The notes beneath the pieces were generated by a model. That model had not been told where the DNA came from. It saw nothing but the letters and a program-made list of their open reading frames with translations, and ran no database searches. A program made the translations under genes and the position numbers. This document shows positions 1 through 9,114 of a stretch of DNA of 64,000 bases, one piece after another (within the stretch, counting starts at the first letter, position 1; every line of letters starts with the position of its first letter). The DNA comes from Duganella lactea (GTDB lineage Bacteria; Pseudomonadota; Gammaproteobacteria; Burkholderiales; Burkholderiaceae_D): assembly GCF_009857505.1 (NCBI RefSeq), contig NZ_WWCP01000011.1, positions 84,039 to 148,038 of the forward strand, written 5' to 3'.

Positions 1-805
1 GATTTCTCACTTCCTCGCCGGCGGTGGCAACGGTATCCAGCCCGATGAAGGAGAAGAACACGGTGGCGGCGGCGGCCGTCACGCCGGCCGCGCCGGTGAA
101 GTGGACGCCGTCCGGGCTGAAGAACGGATGGAAGTTGTTGATGTCAAACCCGGTGAACGCCACCACCACGAAAAAGATCAGAATCGCCAGCTTGATCAGC
201 ACCATGATGGCGTTGGTGGTGGCCGATTCCTTGGCGCCGCGAATCAGCAGCAGGCAGCACAGCACCACCAGGATGATCGGCGGCAGGTTGATGTGGCCGC
301 TACGGAATTCGATGCCATGGGTGGCGGTGGCGACGATGCTGGGTGAACGCAACATCTCGGGGATGTGCCAGCCGAAGGCGTTGTTGAGGAAGTTGTTCAG
401 ATAGTCCGACCAGCCGATCGCCACGGCGCTGGCAGCCAGACCATATTCCAGCAACAGACAGGCCGCCATGACGAAGGCCAGGAACTCGCCGACGGTAGCG
501 TAGGCGAACGAATACGAGGAGCCGGAGGCGGGAATGCGGAACGACAGCTCGGCGTAGCACAGCGCGGTCAGGCCGGCGGTGACGGCGGCGATCAGGAAGG
601 ACAGGATCACCGACGGGCCGGCCTTGGGCACGGCTTCGACCATGGTGAAGAAAATGCCGGTGCCGATGGTGGCGCCGACCCCGATCATGGTCAGGGGGAA
701 CAGGCCGACCGAGCGATGCAAGGTGTTGCTGCTTGTAGCGTGTTCACTGCTTTTACTATCGACCGGCTTGGTACGGGTCAGTTTCTGGACCAACGTTTGG
801 TTCAC
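1..805 (-). CDS. APC-family amino acid permease (5' part, runs off the window)
   Basis: The first 268 residues of an inner-membrane amino acid permease are visible; the 3' end lies beyond base 1. The start is a GTG at 805, preceded by AAGGA at 816-812 with good spacing. Residues about 33-60 (TMIGVGATIGTGIFF) carry the glycine-rich first-helix motif of the APC superfamily, and several hydrophobic helices follow. The segment near residue 255 (FFSFIGLDTVATAGEE) is typical of the cationic amino acid transporter (YfnA/CAT) group. The substrate cannot be set from sequence. A basic amino acid would suit the nearby arginine operon, but that link is only inferred. Confidence 0.85.
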   Translation of the reverse strand, partial: MNQTLVQKLTRTKPVDSKSSEHATSSNTLHRSVGLFPLTMIGVGATIGTGIFFTMVEAVPKAGPSVILSFLIAAVTAGLTALCYAELSFRIPASGSSYSFAYATVGEFLAFVMAACLLLEYGLAASAVAIGWSDYLNNFLNNAFGWHIPEMLRSPSIVATATHGIEFRSGHINLPPIILVVLCCLLLIRGAKESATTNAIMVLIKLAILIFFVVVAFTGFDINNFHPFFSPDGVHFTGAAGVTAAAATVFFSFIGLDTVATAGEEVRN

Positions 806-1012
806 AGGCGTTCCTTGTGGGAGGTTTGTTCGGGCAAAAACACAGCGATTATAGGGCCATCCGGGCCGCTGTCGCTAAAGGATTTTTGTGCCTAAAAAAC
901 AACCTCGTTACAAGTGCTTACTTTTGATACAGTGGTGCGTATAGATTGGAAACAAGGCTCGGGTTACGCTTGAGGCAAGTATTACTCTAGAGCCAAGAAG
1001 GAGAACCCCGCC

Positions 1013-1132
1013 ATGCCGATCCAGAAAATCCCGACCGTCTCCCGCCGCATTCACCCAGCCGCCCTGACCGGCGCCGCGATGGTGCTGCTCGGCCTGGCCA
1101 TCACGCTGACCACGCTGCTCATCCGCGCTTAA
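1013..1132 (+). CDS. Small single-pass membrane peptide, 39 residues
   Basis: ATG at 1013 is preceded by an AAGGAG ribosome binding site 9 bases upstream, and TAA is at 1130-1132. The product has a basic N-terminus (MPIQKIPTVSRRIHP) followed by one hydrophobic helix of about 20 residues ending in Arg-Ala, so a single membrane span is likely. A hairpin follows 13 bases after the stop. It is transcribed divergently from the permease. I recognise no family. The strong Shine-Dalgarno site and helix make it a credible short gene. Confidence 0.55.
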   Translation: MPIQKIPTVSRRIHPAALTGAAMVLLGLAITLTTLLIRA

Positions 1133-1145
1133 CCGATATAGACCG

Positions 1146-1170
1146 CGCCGGGCAGCCTGGCTGCCCGGCG
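1146..1170 (+). terminator. Perfect 10-bp stem hairpin after the small peptide gene
   Basis: CGCCGGGCAG and CTGCCCGGCG form a perfect 10-bp stem around a 5-base loop just downstream of the 39-codon gene. There is no clear U-tract, so it may be a weak terminator or an mRNA 3' stabiliser. Confidence 0.4.
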
Positions 1171-1355
1171 GTCAAAAGTCGCTACCTGCAAGCGGTTGGT
1201 CAGCCGAGATCTGACTTCGGCAAGATTCCCTTGAGCGAAGCGCGCTCCCGGTTCTTTGCGATCATCCGCAAGGGTCCGCATTTGGCCGCAAGCGGCCTCT
1301 CGGAACTCCAACTCATCTGACAGTTCGTGCCAGGTTAAGTCTGAGCTAGCAGAAC

Positions 1356-1883
1356 TCAGGCCATGGCGTCGACGTTGTTGCCGAGCTTGTCGGCGCTGGT
1401 GGTGCTGGTGGTGCTGGCGCCGGACTTGGCGGCTTGGGCTCTGTCATAGACGAGTTGTTCTTGCTCAGTGACGGTGCCGTCTTCGTTTTTGTCGGCGGCT
1501 TCGTAGGTTTTGGTGCTGCTGGAGACCGTGGCGCTCGTGCCTCCTGCGCCGCCAGCTCCACGCGCTCCCTGAGTTCCGCCTTCACCGCCGCTTTGTGGGC
1601 GCTGCGGTTTGAAATCACCACTCTTGATGGCCGATTCCAGATCGCTCTTGGTGATCGAACCGGTGCCTTCCTTGTCGATCGCTTGGTATTGCTTGGTCGC
1701 GTCCTCTGACGAAACGCCTTTGGATTCGAGGCCTTTGACGAATTCGTCTTTGGTCACCGAACCGTCGGTGTCGGCGTCCATGTCGCTAAAGACTTTGGTG
1801 GCGAGGCGCGAGGCGGCTTTCGATGGGTCGAACGTGGTGGCGCTGGCGGCGGTGCTGCTGGACAGGCTGCGGATGGTACTCAT
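1356..1883 (-). CDS. EF-hand calcium-binding protein
   Basis: A 175-residue protein without signal peptide or membrane helix. Two canonical EF-hand loops are visible: D36-x-D38-x-D40-G-x-V with E47, and D131-x-N133-x-D135-G-x-V with E142. A third loop at 70-81 is degenerate (D70, E72, T74, D81). A Gly/Ala-rich linker (about 98-116) separates the two halves, and the C-terminus is Ser/Thr-rich. GGAG lies 9 bases before the ATG. The family includes small proteobacterial calmodulin-like EF-hand proteins of poorly known role. Calcium binding is likely, the cellular role unknown. Bases 1884-1976 separate it from astE and hold only a short weak stem. Confidence 0.8.
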   Translation of the reverse strand: MSTIRSLSSSTAASATTFDPSKAASRLATKVFSDMDADTDGSVTKDEFVKGLESKGVSSEDATKQYQAIDKEGTGSITKSDLESAIKSGDFKPQRPQSGGEGGTQGARGAGGAGGTSATVSSSTKTYEAADKNEDGTVTEQEQLVYDRAQAAKSGASTTSTTSADKLGNNVDAMA

Positions 1884-1976
1884 GGCTCTTACTCCGTAGT
1901 TAAGGACAATGTATGTACTTATTAACGAACCAAACCATGTATCGATAAGCCCGCAGAGTGTAAAGGCGGGTAAAGA

Positions 1977-2975
1977 TCAGCCAACCCGCACCACCATCAG
2001 GCCCGCACGCAGCCCCACCCGCACGTCGGGATTCGGGAACACCACCAGTTCTTCCGGATGCTGCACCGTGTAGATGGTGTCGCCATCGCGCGCAATCTCT
2101 TCACCCTGTTTCATGGCGGTGAAGTTATGCGTCTCCTTACCGAAAGCCATCTTGAACTGGTCGCTCAACTTGATGATCTGGCGGGCGGTGTTGAAGATGT
2201 GTGGCCGCTGCGCGCCCGCGCGTTTCGGCGCGCCGCGCAGCAGGTCGTCCAGCGCCTGCGAAGCATCCTTGAACTGCGCCAGGTCGTTCTGACCCAGCAT
2301 GCCGATGCGGCCCAGTTCTATCGTGGTGCCGGCCGCCGCGTGGTGCTCGGCCGAGTAATAGCTGTAGGTGCCCACCGACGCCGGGTTCATGATGATGGCG
2401 CCGATGCCGGCGAGGCCCAGCCAGTCGATCAGCCGCGCGCGCGGCGCGTCGGCAATCAGCTCCGGCACGATGGCGAAGGTTGGATACACCGAGGGACGAA
2501 TCGCCGTATGCAGGTCCAGATGCCAGCGCACCGGGCCTGCATCCTTGAAGAACGCGGCGGTGGCCGCGATCATCACATCGGCACGCGCGGCTTCGGCGGT
2601 GCCTTCCAGTGTGCCGCGCTGTTCGCGGAACATCCGATTCAGGTCGGCGTCGATGAAGCGTTTGCCGGCACGGATGGCGCCGATATTGCCGACGCAGAGC
2701 ATCAGGTCCACCGCCAGCGCGGAGGGCTGATGCGACAAGGCGTCCAGCAGATAAGCCACCACTTCGATCGGCCCCGTCTCGTCGCCGTGCACGCCGACGG
2801 AGATCAGCACCGCCGGGCGAACGGCGGCGCTATCGCCGGCACGAATCGTGATGATGCCGTCCGCCGGCTCGGCGACCGTGAAGCCGGCCGCCATGAAGCG
2901 CGGCGCGATGGCGCTGAAGTCCGCCTCCGCCAGCGCGCGGACGGCTGGCGGCAATGCCGCTGGCAAATCGCTCAT
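1977..2975 (-). CDS. astE: Succinylglutamate desuccinylase
   Basis: Last step of the AST pathway: hydrolyses N-succinylglutamate to succinate and glutamate. The 332-residue product has the zinc-carboxypeptidase-like AstE/AspA layout: GVHGDETG supplies H63 and E66, DLHTAI supplies H156, and TTIELGRIG carries the expected catalytic glutamate. The start at 2975 was chosen because a longer frame to 3071 reads into the end of gdhB as low-complexity shadow. The ATG lies 4 bases after the gdhB stop, so the two are probably co-translated. It is the last gene of the ast operon. Confidence 0.92.
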   Translation of the reverse strand: MSDLPAALPPAVRALAEADFSAIAPRFMAAGFTVAEPADGIITIRAGDSAAVRPAVLISVGVHGDETGPIEVVAYLLDALSHQPSALAVDLMLCVGNIGAIRAGKRFIDADLNRMFREQRGTLEGTAEAARADVMIAATAAFFKDAGPVRWHLDLHTAIRPSVYPTFAIVPELIADAPRARLIDWLGLAGIGAIIMNPASVGTYSYYSAEHHAAAGTTIELGRIGMLGQNDLAQFKDASQALDDLLRGAPKRAGAQRPHIFNTARQIIKLSDQFKMAFGKETHNFTAMKQGEEIARDGDTIYTVQHPEELVVFPNPDVRVGLRAGLMVVRVG

Positions 2976-2979
2976 CGGC

Positions 2980-5900
2980 TTATGCCGCCAGCGCCAGGGT
3001 GCTGGCGTTGACCGCCTCGGACAAGGCCCACACGTCCAGCATCGCCTGTTCAAGGTCCGTGGCCGCAGCATAGCCCGACAAGCCCAGCGTGTTGGCGACG
3101 ACTTCCACCGCCTCCACCGCCTCCAGCGCCGAATGGCCGCCGGTCGCCTGCTTCAGCACTTGCGACAGCAGGCGTTGCTGCGTGCGGCGCAGCGCGTTCT
3201 GTGCATAGGCGCGCAGCTGTTCCTGCGAACGGCTGGTGGCCGGCAGCTTCAGGCCACGTTCCAGCGTGTCGATGCCGATCTGCGCGCGCAGCGCCAGGCC
3301 TACTTGCAGGAAGGCCGGCAAGTCCATGCCCGCCGGGCGCGATACCGACAGCGCCGCGAACACAAACGCCGCCACCGCGTCGAGCGCATCGACCGCCATC
3401 CAGGCGCGCACGAATTCCACGCGCAGACCGGCGGTCAACTCGGCTTCCGACTGACCGCTGGCTGGCGTCAGTTGCGCCAGCGTTTCCGGTTGAGCGAACA
3501 AGCGGGTCAGCTCGGCCACGCCTCCCTGTGCCTGCAACTGCTCGGCCGACACCGACAACGCGCCTTCGATGACGGACTTCTGCAGCACGCGGGTATGCGC
3601 ATCGACCTTGATCGATACGGCGCGCGGCACCTTCAGTGCATCTTCGTCCAGCGTGTTGAAGATAGGCGCCAGATTCAGCGCGGACCATGCCTGGCCCCAG
3701 GCCAGGATCACATCCGCTTCATCGACGCTATGCTCGCCGGCCAGCTGGCGCAGCATCAGCGGGCCGCAGCGGTTGACCGATTCATTGGCCAGCACGGTGG
3801 CCAGGATGGCGTTGGCCAGTGGGTGCGCCAGCGCCGGACGCGTGGCCACCAGCAGATCCGGGAAGTACGGCTTGAGCACCGACTCGGCCCAGCTGTTGCC
3901 GGTCAGCGGCAGCGCCGACAGAATGCGCTTGTAGCGGTTCTTGACGTTGGCGATAACCACCGCCAGCTCCGGCGTGGTCAGGCCGCGGCCATCGGCCTTG
4001 CGGCGCGCCAGTTCGGCCACCGACGGCAGTTGTTCCAGCTCGCGCGACAACGCGCCCTCTTCTTCCAGCGACGCGATCAGCGCGGCGTAACCGTCCTGCA
4101 CATCCGGGTCGGCCTGCGCCTGCAATTCGCGCACCAGCAACTGCGTTTGCAGCGTGTTGTCGCGCAGGACCAGGCGTTCGATATCGTCGGTCATCTCGTT
4201 GAGGATGCGGTTGCGGTCCGCTTCGCTCAACTGGCCGGCGTTCATTTCCACGTCCAGCCACATCTTCGCGTTCACCTCGTGGTCCGAGCAATCCACGCCG
4301 GCCGAGTTGTCGATCGCATCGGTGAAGATGCGGCCGCCGGACAGCGCGAATTCGATACGGCCGGCCTGCGTCGCGCCCAGGTTGCCGCCCTCGGTGACGA
4401 CCTTGCAGCGCAGCGCATTGCCGTTGACGCGGATGTTGTCGTTGGCGCGGTCCTTGACCTGCGCATGCGTTTCGGTCGACGCCTTGATGTAGGTGCCGAT
4501 GCCGCCGTTGTAGAACAGATCCACCGGCGCCAGCAGGATGCGGTGCATCAGCTCTTCCGGCGCCAGCGCGGTTTCTTCAATATCCAGCACGGCGCGGATT
4601 TCAGGCGACAACGCGATCGAACGCGCCGTGCGCGGGAACACGCCACCACCTTGTGAGATCAGCTCCTTGTTGTAGTCCTCCCACGAGGAGCGCGGCAGCG
4701 CGAACATGCGCTCACGCTCCTTGAACGACACTTCCATGTCAGGATTAGGATCGAGGAAGATGTGGCGGTGATCGAACGCCGCCACGACTTTCAGTTTGCG
4801 CGACAACAGCGCGCCGTTGCCGAACACGTCGCCCGACATGTCGCCCACGCCGACCATGGTCACCGGCTGCGCGTGGATGTCGTGGTCCATTTCGTAGAAG
4901 TGGCGCTTGACCGCCTCGAACGCACCCTTGGCGGTAATGCCCATCTTCTTGTGGTCATAGCCGTTGGAGCCGCCGGAGGCGAAGGCGTCGCCCAGCCAGA
5001 AGCCGCGCTGCACGGCGATGCCGTTGGCGATGTCGGAGAAGGTCGCGGTGCCCTTGTCGGCCGCCACCACCAGGTATGGATCGCTGTCGTCATAGCAGAC
5101 GGTATCCACCGGCGCGACGATGTTGCCCAGCACGCGGTTGTCGGTCACTTCCAGCAGGCTGGAAATGAACAGGCGGTAGACCGCTTCGCCTTCCGCCGCG
5201 ATGACTTCGCGCGCGGCGTCCTTCGGCATCTGCTTGCATACGAAACCGCCCTTGGCGCCGGCCGGCACGATGACGGCGTTCTTCACCATCTGCGCCTTCA
5301 CCAGGCCGAGCACCTCGGTGCGGTAGTCTTCCATGCGGTCCGACCAGCGCAAGCCGCCGCGCGCCACCGGGCCGCCGCGCAAATGCACGCCCTCGAAGCG
5401 GCGCGAGAACACGAAGATCTCGCGGAACGGGCGCGGTTCCGGCAGCAGCGTCAGATTGCTGGTGTCGAACTTGAAGATGATCTTGTCGCCCTGCTGCGCG
5501 TTCTGGAAGTAGTTGGTGCGCAGCGTGGCGCCGATCAGCGTGGCCATCGCGCCCAGCACTTCCTCGCTGTCGGCGTGGTTGATGGCCGGCAGGCGGCCGC
5601 GGATGTCGGCCATCTTGTCCAGCGCGGCGGCGCGGGTGGCTTCGTCGTTCGCCGGATTGAAGCGCTGCAGGAAGACGTCCACCAGTTCCTTGACCAGCAC
5701 CGGCTGCTTGCGCAGCGTCTCCGCCATGTAGCGCACCGAGAACCGCGGGCTGGCCTGCCGCCAGTAGCTCATGTAGGCGCGCACCAGCTGCACTTCGCGC
5801 ACACTCAGGCCGCCTTCGATGACCAGGCCATTCAGGCGGCCATCCTCGGCTTCGTTGTTGAACAGCGCGGCGAACAGCTCTTCGGCCACCGGCACGATTT

Positions 5901-7698
5901 CCGGCTTGGCCAGCTTGGCCGCGCTGGCGGCGTCCACCGACAGGCTGGTAACGTAGTGACGCTCACCGTTCACGCGCAGCGAGTGCGCCTGTTCGCGGTC
6001 GATCGCCACGCCGGCGTTATGCAGCGCCGGCAGAATGGTCGACAGCGACGGCACGCGCTCCACCGAATACAGGCGGATGGTGGTGTGGCCGTTGTCGGCG
6101 TCCACGCGGGCGTGAACACGCGAGGTGTCCGGGTGGCGCAAAATGGCGCCCAGATCGTGGAAGGCGGCCGATGGCGTGGTGCTGGCGACGTAGTCGGTCG
6201 GCAGCGTGGCGCACAGCTTGCGCAGGCTGGCGCGCAGCGGTACGTTGGTGACGGCGTCGGCCAGCACGGAGAATTTGTCGTGCCAGCCGTCCAGCACCGC
6301 CAGCAACGGCTGCTGAATATCGGTTTCCAGATCCAGCGGATAGCGGGCGCCATGGGCGATCAGGTAGACGCGGGCCAGCGGGCCGTCGGCCACCAGCGTC
6401 TGCGAGCTGACGTGCTGCGCGCCGGAACTGGCTTGCAGCGCCTTGGCCAGTGCCGAGGCAACGCTTGCGCTGTAACGCTCGCGCGGCAGGTAGACCAGCA
6501 CATTCAGGTGGCGCGCATACACGTCGCGGCGGGCGAACACCTTGGCGCGCGGCTGTTTGTACAGCGAAACGACGGCGCCGCAGACTTCGGCCAGCCATTC
6601 AGGTTCCGCTTCCAGCGCCTCGGTGCGCGGCAGCGATTCGAGGATCTCGACGAACTTCTCGGCGCGGAAACCTTCCTGGCGCACGCCGGCGATGCTCAGC
6701 ACACGCGCCACGCGGCCACGCGCGAACGGCAGGCGATTCAGCGGTGTGACGTTGCCGGCGCGGGTGAACAGGCCAACAAAGCAGTACTCGCCGAGGATCG
6801 CACCCTGCGCGTCGGTGTGGCGAATGCCGATGAAGTCCAGTTGCTGGTCGCGGTGCAGCGTGCCATCCACGTCGGCCTTGACGATCGACAGCGTGTGGGC
6901 GCGCTTGGACAGCGTGTCGAAGTCGCCGGGGATGTTGGCCAGGCAGGTGCCGTAGACCGGGTGCGAGGTATCCTGCAGCACGCCGATGCGGCTTGGGATG
7001 TCGCGTTCCAGTTCGCGCACGCCCGGCTTGACGGCGTAATAGGCGTAGCCGAACGGCTCGAAGCCTTCGGTCCTGGCCCAGTCGAGGAAGGCGGCGACTT
7101 CCTTGCCTTCTTCGCCATGGGCGGCGGCTTCGGCGCCGATGCGGCTGAAGTGTTCCAGCATGGAGGCGCGGTCGCGGCGCACCACGGCTGCGTCCCGCGA
7201 GACCATAACGATACGGTCGGTCAGCGCACCGATTTCCGCTTCCGGCAAATCTTCAGACAGCAGCACCAGAACATACGATTCCAGCTTGGCGCCATGCTCG
7301 CCCACGGCGGTCACCACGCCGTCGGCGTTGCGCGCCACCGGCAGCACGGCATTGAGCACGCTGTTGGCGGTCACGCGCAGTTTGCGCATGGCCATGACGA
7401 TCGAGTCCACCAGATACGGCATGTCATCGTTGAGGATCAGCAGCGCGGTGGCTTTGCCGCCGCGGCCATCGTCGTAGTGCAGCCGGGCGATCTGCGCACC
7501 GCTGCCGCTACGTTTGGAGGCTTGGGTGAAACCATCCGCCAGGACCGGCGCCAGGCTGTCGGGCGCGGTGCCCGCCAGGTCTTCCGCGTCGATGGAGGCC
7601 AGCCATGCGCTGACCAGGGCAGCGACTTCGGTGGCGGGCTTGTTGACGTTGACCAGCTCCAGTGTTTGCTGGCGCAGGTCTTGTGGCGTTTGTTTCAT
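2980..7698 (-). CDS. gdhB: Large NAD-specific glutamate dehydrogenase (GDH180 type)
   Basis: Oxidatively deaminates glutamate to 2-oxoglutarate and ammonia with NAD. At 1572 residues it belongs to the large-subunit class, close to the approximately 1600 residues of Pseudomonas GdhB. The N-terminal half is the regulatory part. The catalytic dehydrogenase region includes RGGLRWSDR and KAQMVKNAVIVPAGAKGG near residue 800, with the lysine expected at the substrate site, and a Rossmann part follows (GVGDMSGDVFGNG). It sits between astB (69-base gap upstream) and astE (4-base gap downstream). It would therefore receive the glutamate made by the AST pathway and is probably ArgR-controlled. Confidence 0.95.
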   Translation of the reverse strand: MKQTPQDLRQQTLELVNVNKPATEVAALVSAWLASIDAEDLAGTAPDSLAPVLADGFTQASKRSGSGAQIARLHYDDGRGGKATALLILNDDMPYLVDSIVMAMRKLRVTANSVLNAVLPVARNADGVVTAVGEHGAKLESYVLVLLSEDLPEAEIGALTDRIVMVSRDAAVVRRDRASMLEHFSRIGAEAAAHGEEGKEVAAFLDWARTEGFEPFGYAYYAVKPGVRELERDIPSRIGVLQDTSHPVYGTCLANIPGDFDTLSKRAHTLSIVKADVDGTLHRDQQLDFIGIRHTDAQGAILGEYCFVGLFTRAGNVTPLNRLPFARGRVARVLSIAGVRQEGFRAEKFVEILESLPRTEALEAEPEWLAEVCGAVVSLYKQPRAKVFARRDVYARHLNVLVYLPRERYSASVASALAKALQASSGAQHVSSQTLVADGPLARVYLIAHGARYPLDLETDIQQPLLAVLDGWHDKFSVLADAVTNVPLRASLRKLCATLPTDYVASTTPSAAFHDLGAILRHPDTSRVHARVDADNGHTTIRLYSVERVPSLSTILPALHNAGVAIDREQAHSLRVNGERHYVTSLSVDAASAAKLAKPEIVPVAEELFAALFNNEAEDGRLNGLVIEGGLSVREVQLVRAYMSYWRQASPRFSVRYMAETLRKQPVLVKELVDVFLQRFNPANDEATRAAALDKMADIRGRLPAINHADSEEVLGAMATLIGATLRTNYFQNAQQGDKIIFKFDTSNLTLLPEPRPFREIFVFSRRFEGVHLRGGPVARGGLRWSDRMEDYRTEVLGLVKAQMVKNAVIVPAGAKGGFVCKQMPKDAAREVIAAEGEAVYRLFISSLLEVTDNRVLGNIVAPVDTVCYDDSDPYLVVAADKGTATFSDIANGIAVQRGFWLGDAFASGGSNGYDHKKMGITAKGAFEAVKRHFYEMDHDIHAQPVTMVGVGDMSGDVFGNGALLSRKLKVVAAFDHRHIFLDPNPDMEVSFKERERMFALPRSSWEDYNKELISQGGGVFPRTARSIALSPEIRAVLDIEETALAPEELMHRILLAPVDLFYNGGIGTYIKASTETHAQVKDRANDNIRVNGNALRCKVVTEGGNLGATQAGRIEFALSGGRIFTDAIDNSAGVDCSDHEVNAKMWLDVEMNAGQLSEADRNRILNEMTDDIERLVLRDNTLQTQLLVRELQAQADPDVQDGYAALIASLEEEGALSRELEQLPSVAELARRKADGRGLTTPELAVVIANVKNRYKRILSALPLTGNSWAESVLKPYFPDLLVATRPALAHPLANAILATVLANESVNRCGPLMLRQLAGEHSVDEADVILAWGQAWSALNLAPIFNTLDEDALKVPRAVSIKVDAHTRVLQKSVIEGALSVSAEQLQAQGGVAELTRLFAQPETLAQLTPASGQSEAELTAGLRVEFVRAWMAVDALDAVAAFVFAALSVSRPAGMDLPAFLQVGLALRAQIGIDTLERGLKLPATSRSQEQLRAYAQNALRRTQQRLLSQVLKQATGGHSALEAVEAVEVVANTLGLSGYAAATDLEQAMLDVWALSEAVNASTLALAA

Positions 7699-7767
7699 CT
7701 TTGCTTCTCCAATACGTTATAGGTATTTTGTGCTGCAAGGGGCCGCGCCGGCTTGTGGCTGCGCGGT

Positions 7768-9102
7768 TTAGTCGTAGAGTCCCGGAAGACCAAGAAGTCG
7801 GCTCAACTCTTCCAGTGCATTATGCACTTCTATCGCCAGTTGTGGGTCCGCCAGATCGGCGGGTTCCAGCCGGTCGCGGTAGTGTTTTTCCACCCACGCC
7901 ACCAGCGTGTGATACAGCGCTTCGGTCATCAACACGCCTTGATGCATGGCGGCGGCTTCGGCGTCGGTCAGCGCCACGCGCAAACGCAGGCATGCCGGAC
8001 CACCACCGTTGCGCATCGACTGGCGCAGATCGAAATGTATCAGTTCATCGACAACGCCGCCACCCGCCACAAGGTTTTCCAGGTAGCGCGCCACCGAGCC
8101 GACTTCCTGGCACTCATGCGGAATCACCAGCGCCATTTTGCCATCGGCCTTGCTCAGCAACTGGCTGTTGAAAAGATAGCTGGCGACGGCATCGGCCACC
8201 GGCACGTGGGCGGTGTCGACGCGGATCGCGTTCAGGTCCGCGCCCACCGCGCCCATCGCACGGCGCAACTGATCGAGCGCGCCTGCTTCATCGGCGAATG
8301 CCTGCTCGTGGTAGAACAGAGCATTGGCGTTACCTACCGCGATCACGTCGTTATGGAACACGCCTTGATCGATGACATCGGGATTCTGCTGCACATAGAC
8401 GGTACGCTCGGCCGACAGGCCATGCAGTCGCGCGACGGCCTGCGAGGCTTCCAAAGTCTGGCGTGCCGGGTACTTGCGCGGCGCGGGCGCCCCGGCGTCA
8501 AACTCGCTACGGCCGTAGACGAACAGTTCGACGCCAGCGCTGCCATGCTCCTTGCACAGGCGCGTGTGATTGGCCGCGCCCTCGTCGCCAAAGGCCGGCG
8601 TGCCAGGCAGCGCGTCATGCACGGCGAAGTGTTTCTCATCCTTGAAGATGGCGCGCAGCGCGCGCGCCGACTGCTCGTGCTCAAAGGCGCGGTGCAGCTT
8701 GTTGTTCAGGTTAGCGGCGGTGAAGTGGGTACGGCCATCGGCGCTGTCGGCCGAGGGGCTGACGGTGGCGGCGTTGGCGGTCCACATCGGCGAGGCCGAG
8801 TAAGCACAGGCCAGGATCACCGGCGCTTCCCTGGCGGCCTTCGACAACACCTCGGCGTCCGTGCCGGTGAAGCCTATGCTGCGCAGCAGGCGGAAATTCG
8901 GCCGGTCCTGCGGCGGCAGCAGCGCCTGGCCGAAACCCCGCGCCGCCAGCGCGCGCATCTTGGCCAGGCCTTGCAGCGCGGCCAGCTTGGGATTGGACGC
9001 GCTCTTGACGTTGCTGAACGAGGCGACGTTACCGAACGACAGGCCGGCGTAGTTATGCGAGGGGCCAACCAGGCCGTCGAAGTTGAATTCGCGTGCGGAC
9101 AT
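7768..9102 (-). CDS. astB: N-succinylarginine dihydrolase
   Basis: Second AST enzyme, a cytoplasmic guanidine-modifying hydrolase that turns N2-succinylarginine into N2-succinylornithine, CO2 and two ammonia. The 444-residue length is that of the family. The N-terminus ([19 protein letters not shown]) is the AstB signature and the C-terminal half has [15 protein letters not shown] with the expected catalytic cysteine region. It begins 12 bases after astD, consistent with one transcript. No anomalies were seen. Confidence 0.95.
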   Translation of the reverse strand: MSAREFNFDGLVGPSHNYAGLSFGNVASFSNVKSASNPKLAALQGLAKMRALAARGFGQALLPPQDRPNFRLLRSIGFTGTDAEVLSKAAREAPVILACAYSASPMWTANAATVSPSADSADGRTHFTAANLNNKLHRAFEHEQSARALRAIFKDEKHFAVHDALPGTPAFGDEGAANHTRLCKEHGSAGVELFVYGRSEFDAGAPAPRKYPARQTLEASQAVARLHGLSAERTVYVQQNPDVIDQGVFHNDVIAVGNANALFYHEQAFADEAGALDQLRRAMGAVGADLNAIRVDTAHVPVADAVASYLFNSQLLSKADGKMALVIPHECQEVGSVARYLENLVAGGGVVDELIHFDLRQSMRNGGGPACLRLRVALTDAEAAAMHQGVLMTEALYHTLVAWVEKHYRDRLEPADLADPQLAIEVHNALEELSRLLGLPGLYD

Positions 9103-9114
9103 GAGGCGTTACCT

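Noticed and set aside
4762..7722. 986-codon open frame on the plus strand opposite gdhB
   Set aside because: His/Gln/Arg/Gly-rich composition is that of an antisense shadow in GC-rich DNA; gdhB on the other strand is fully recognisable.
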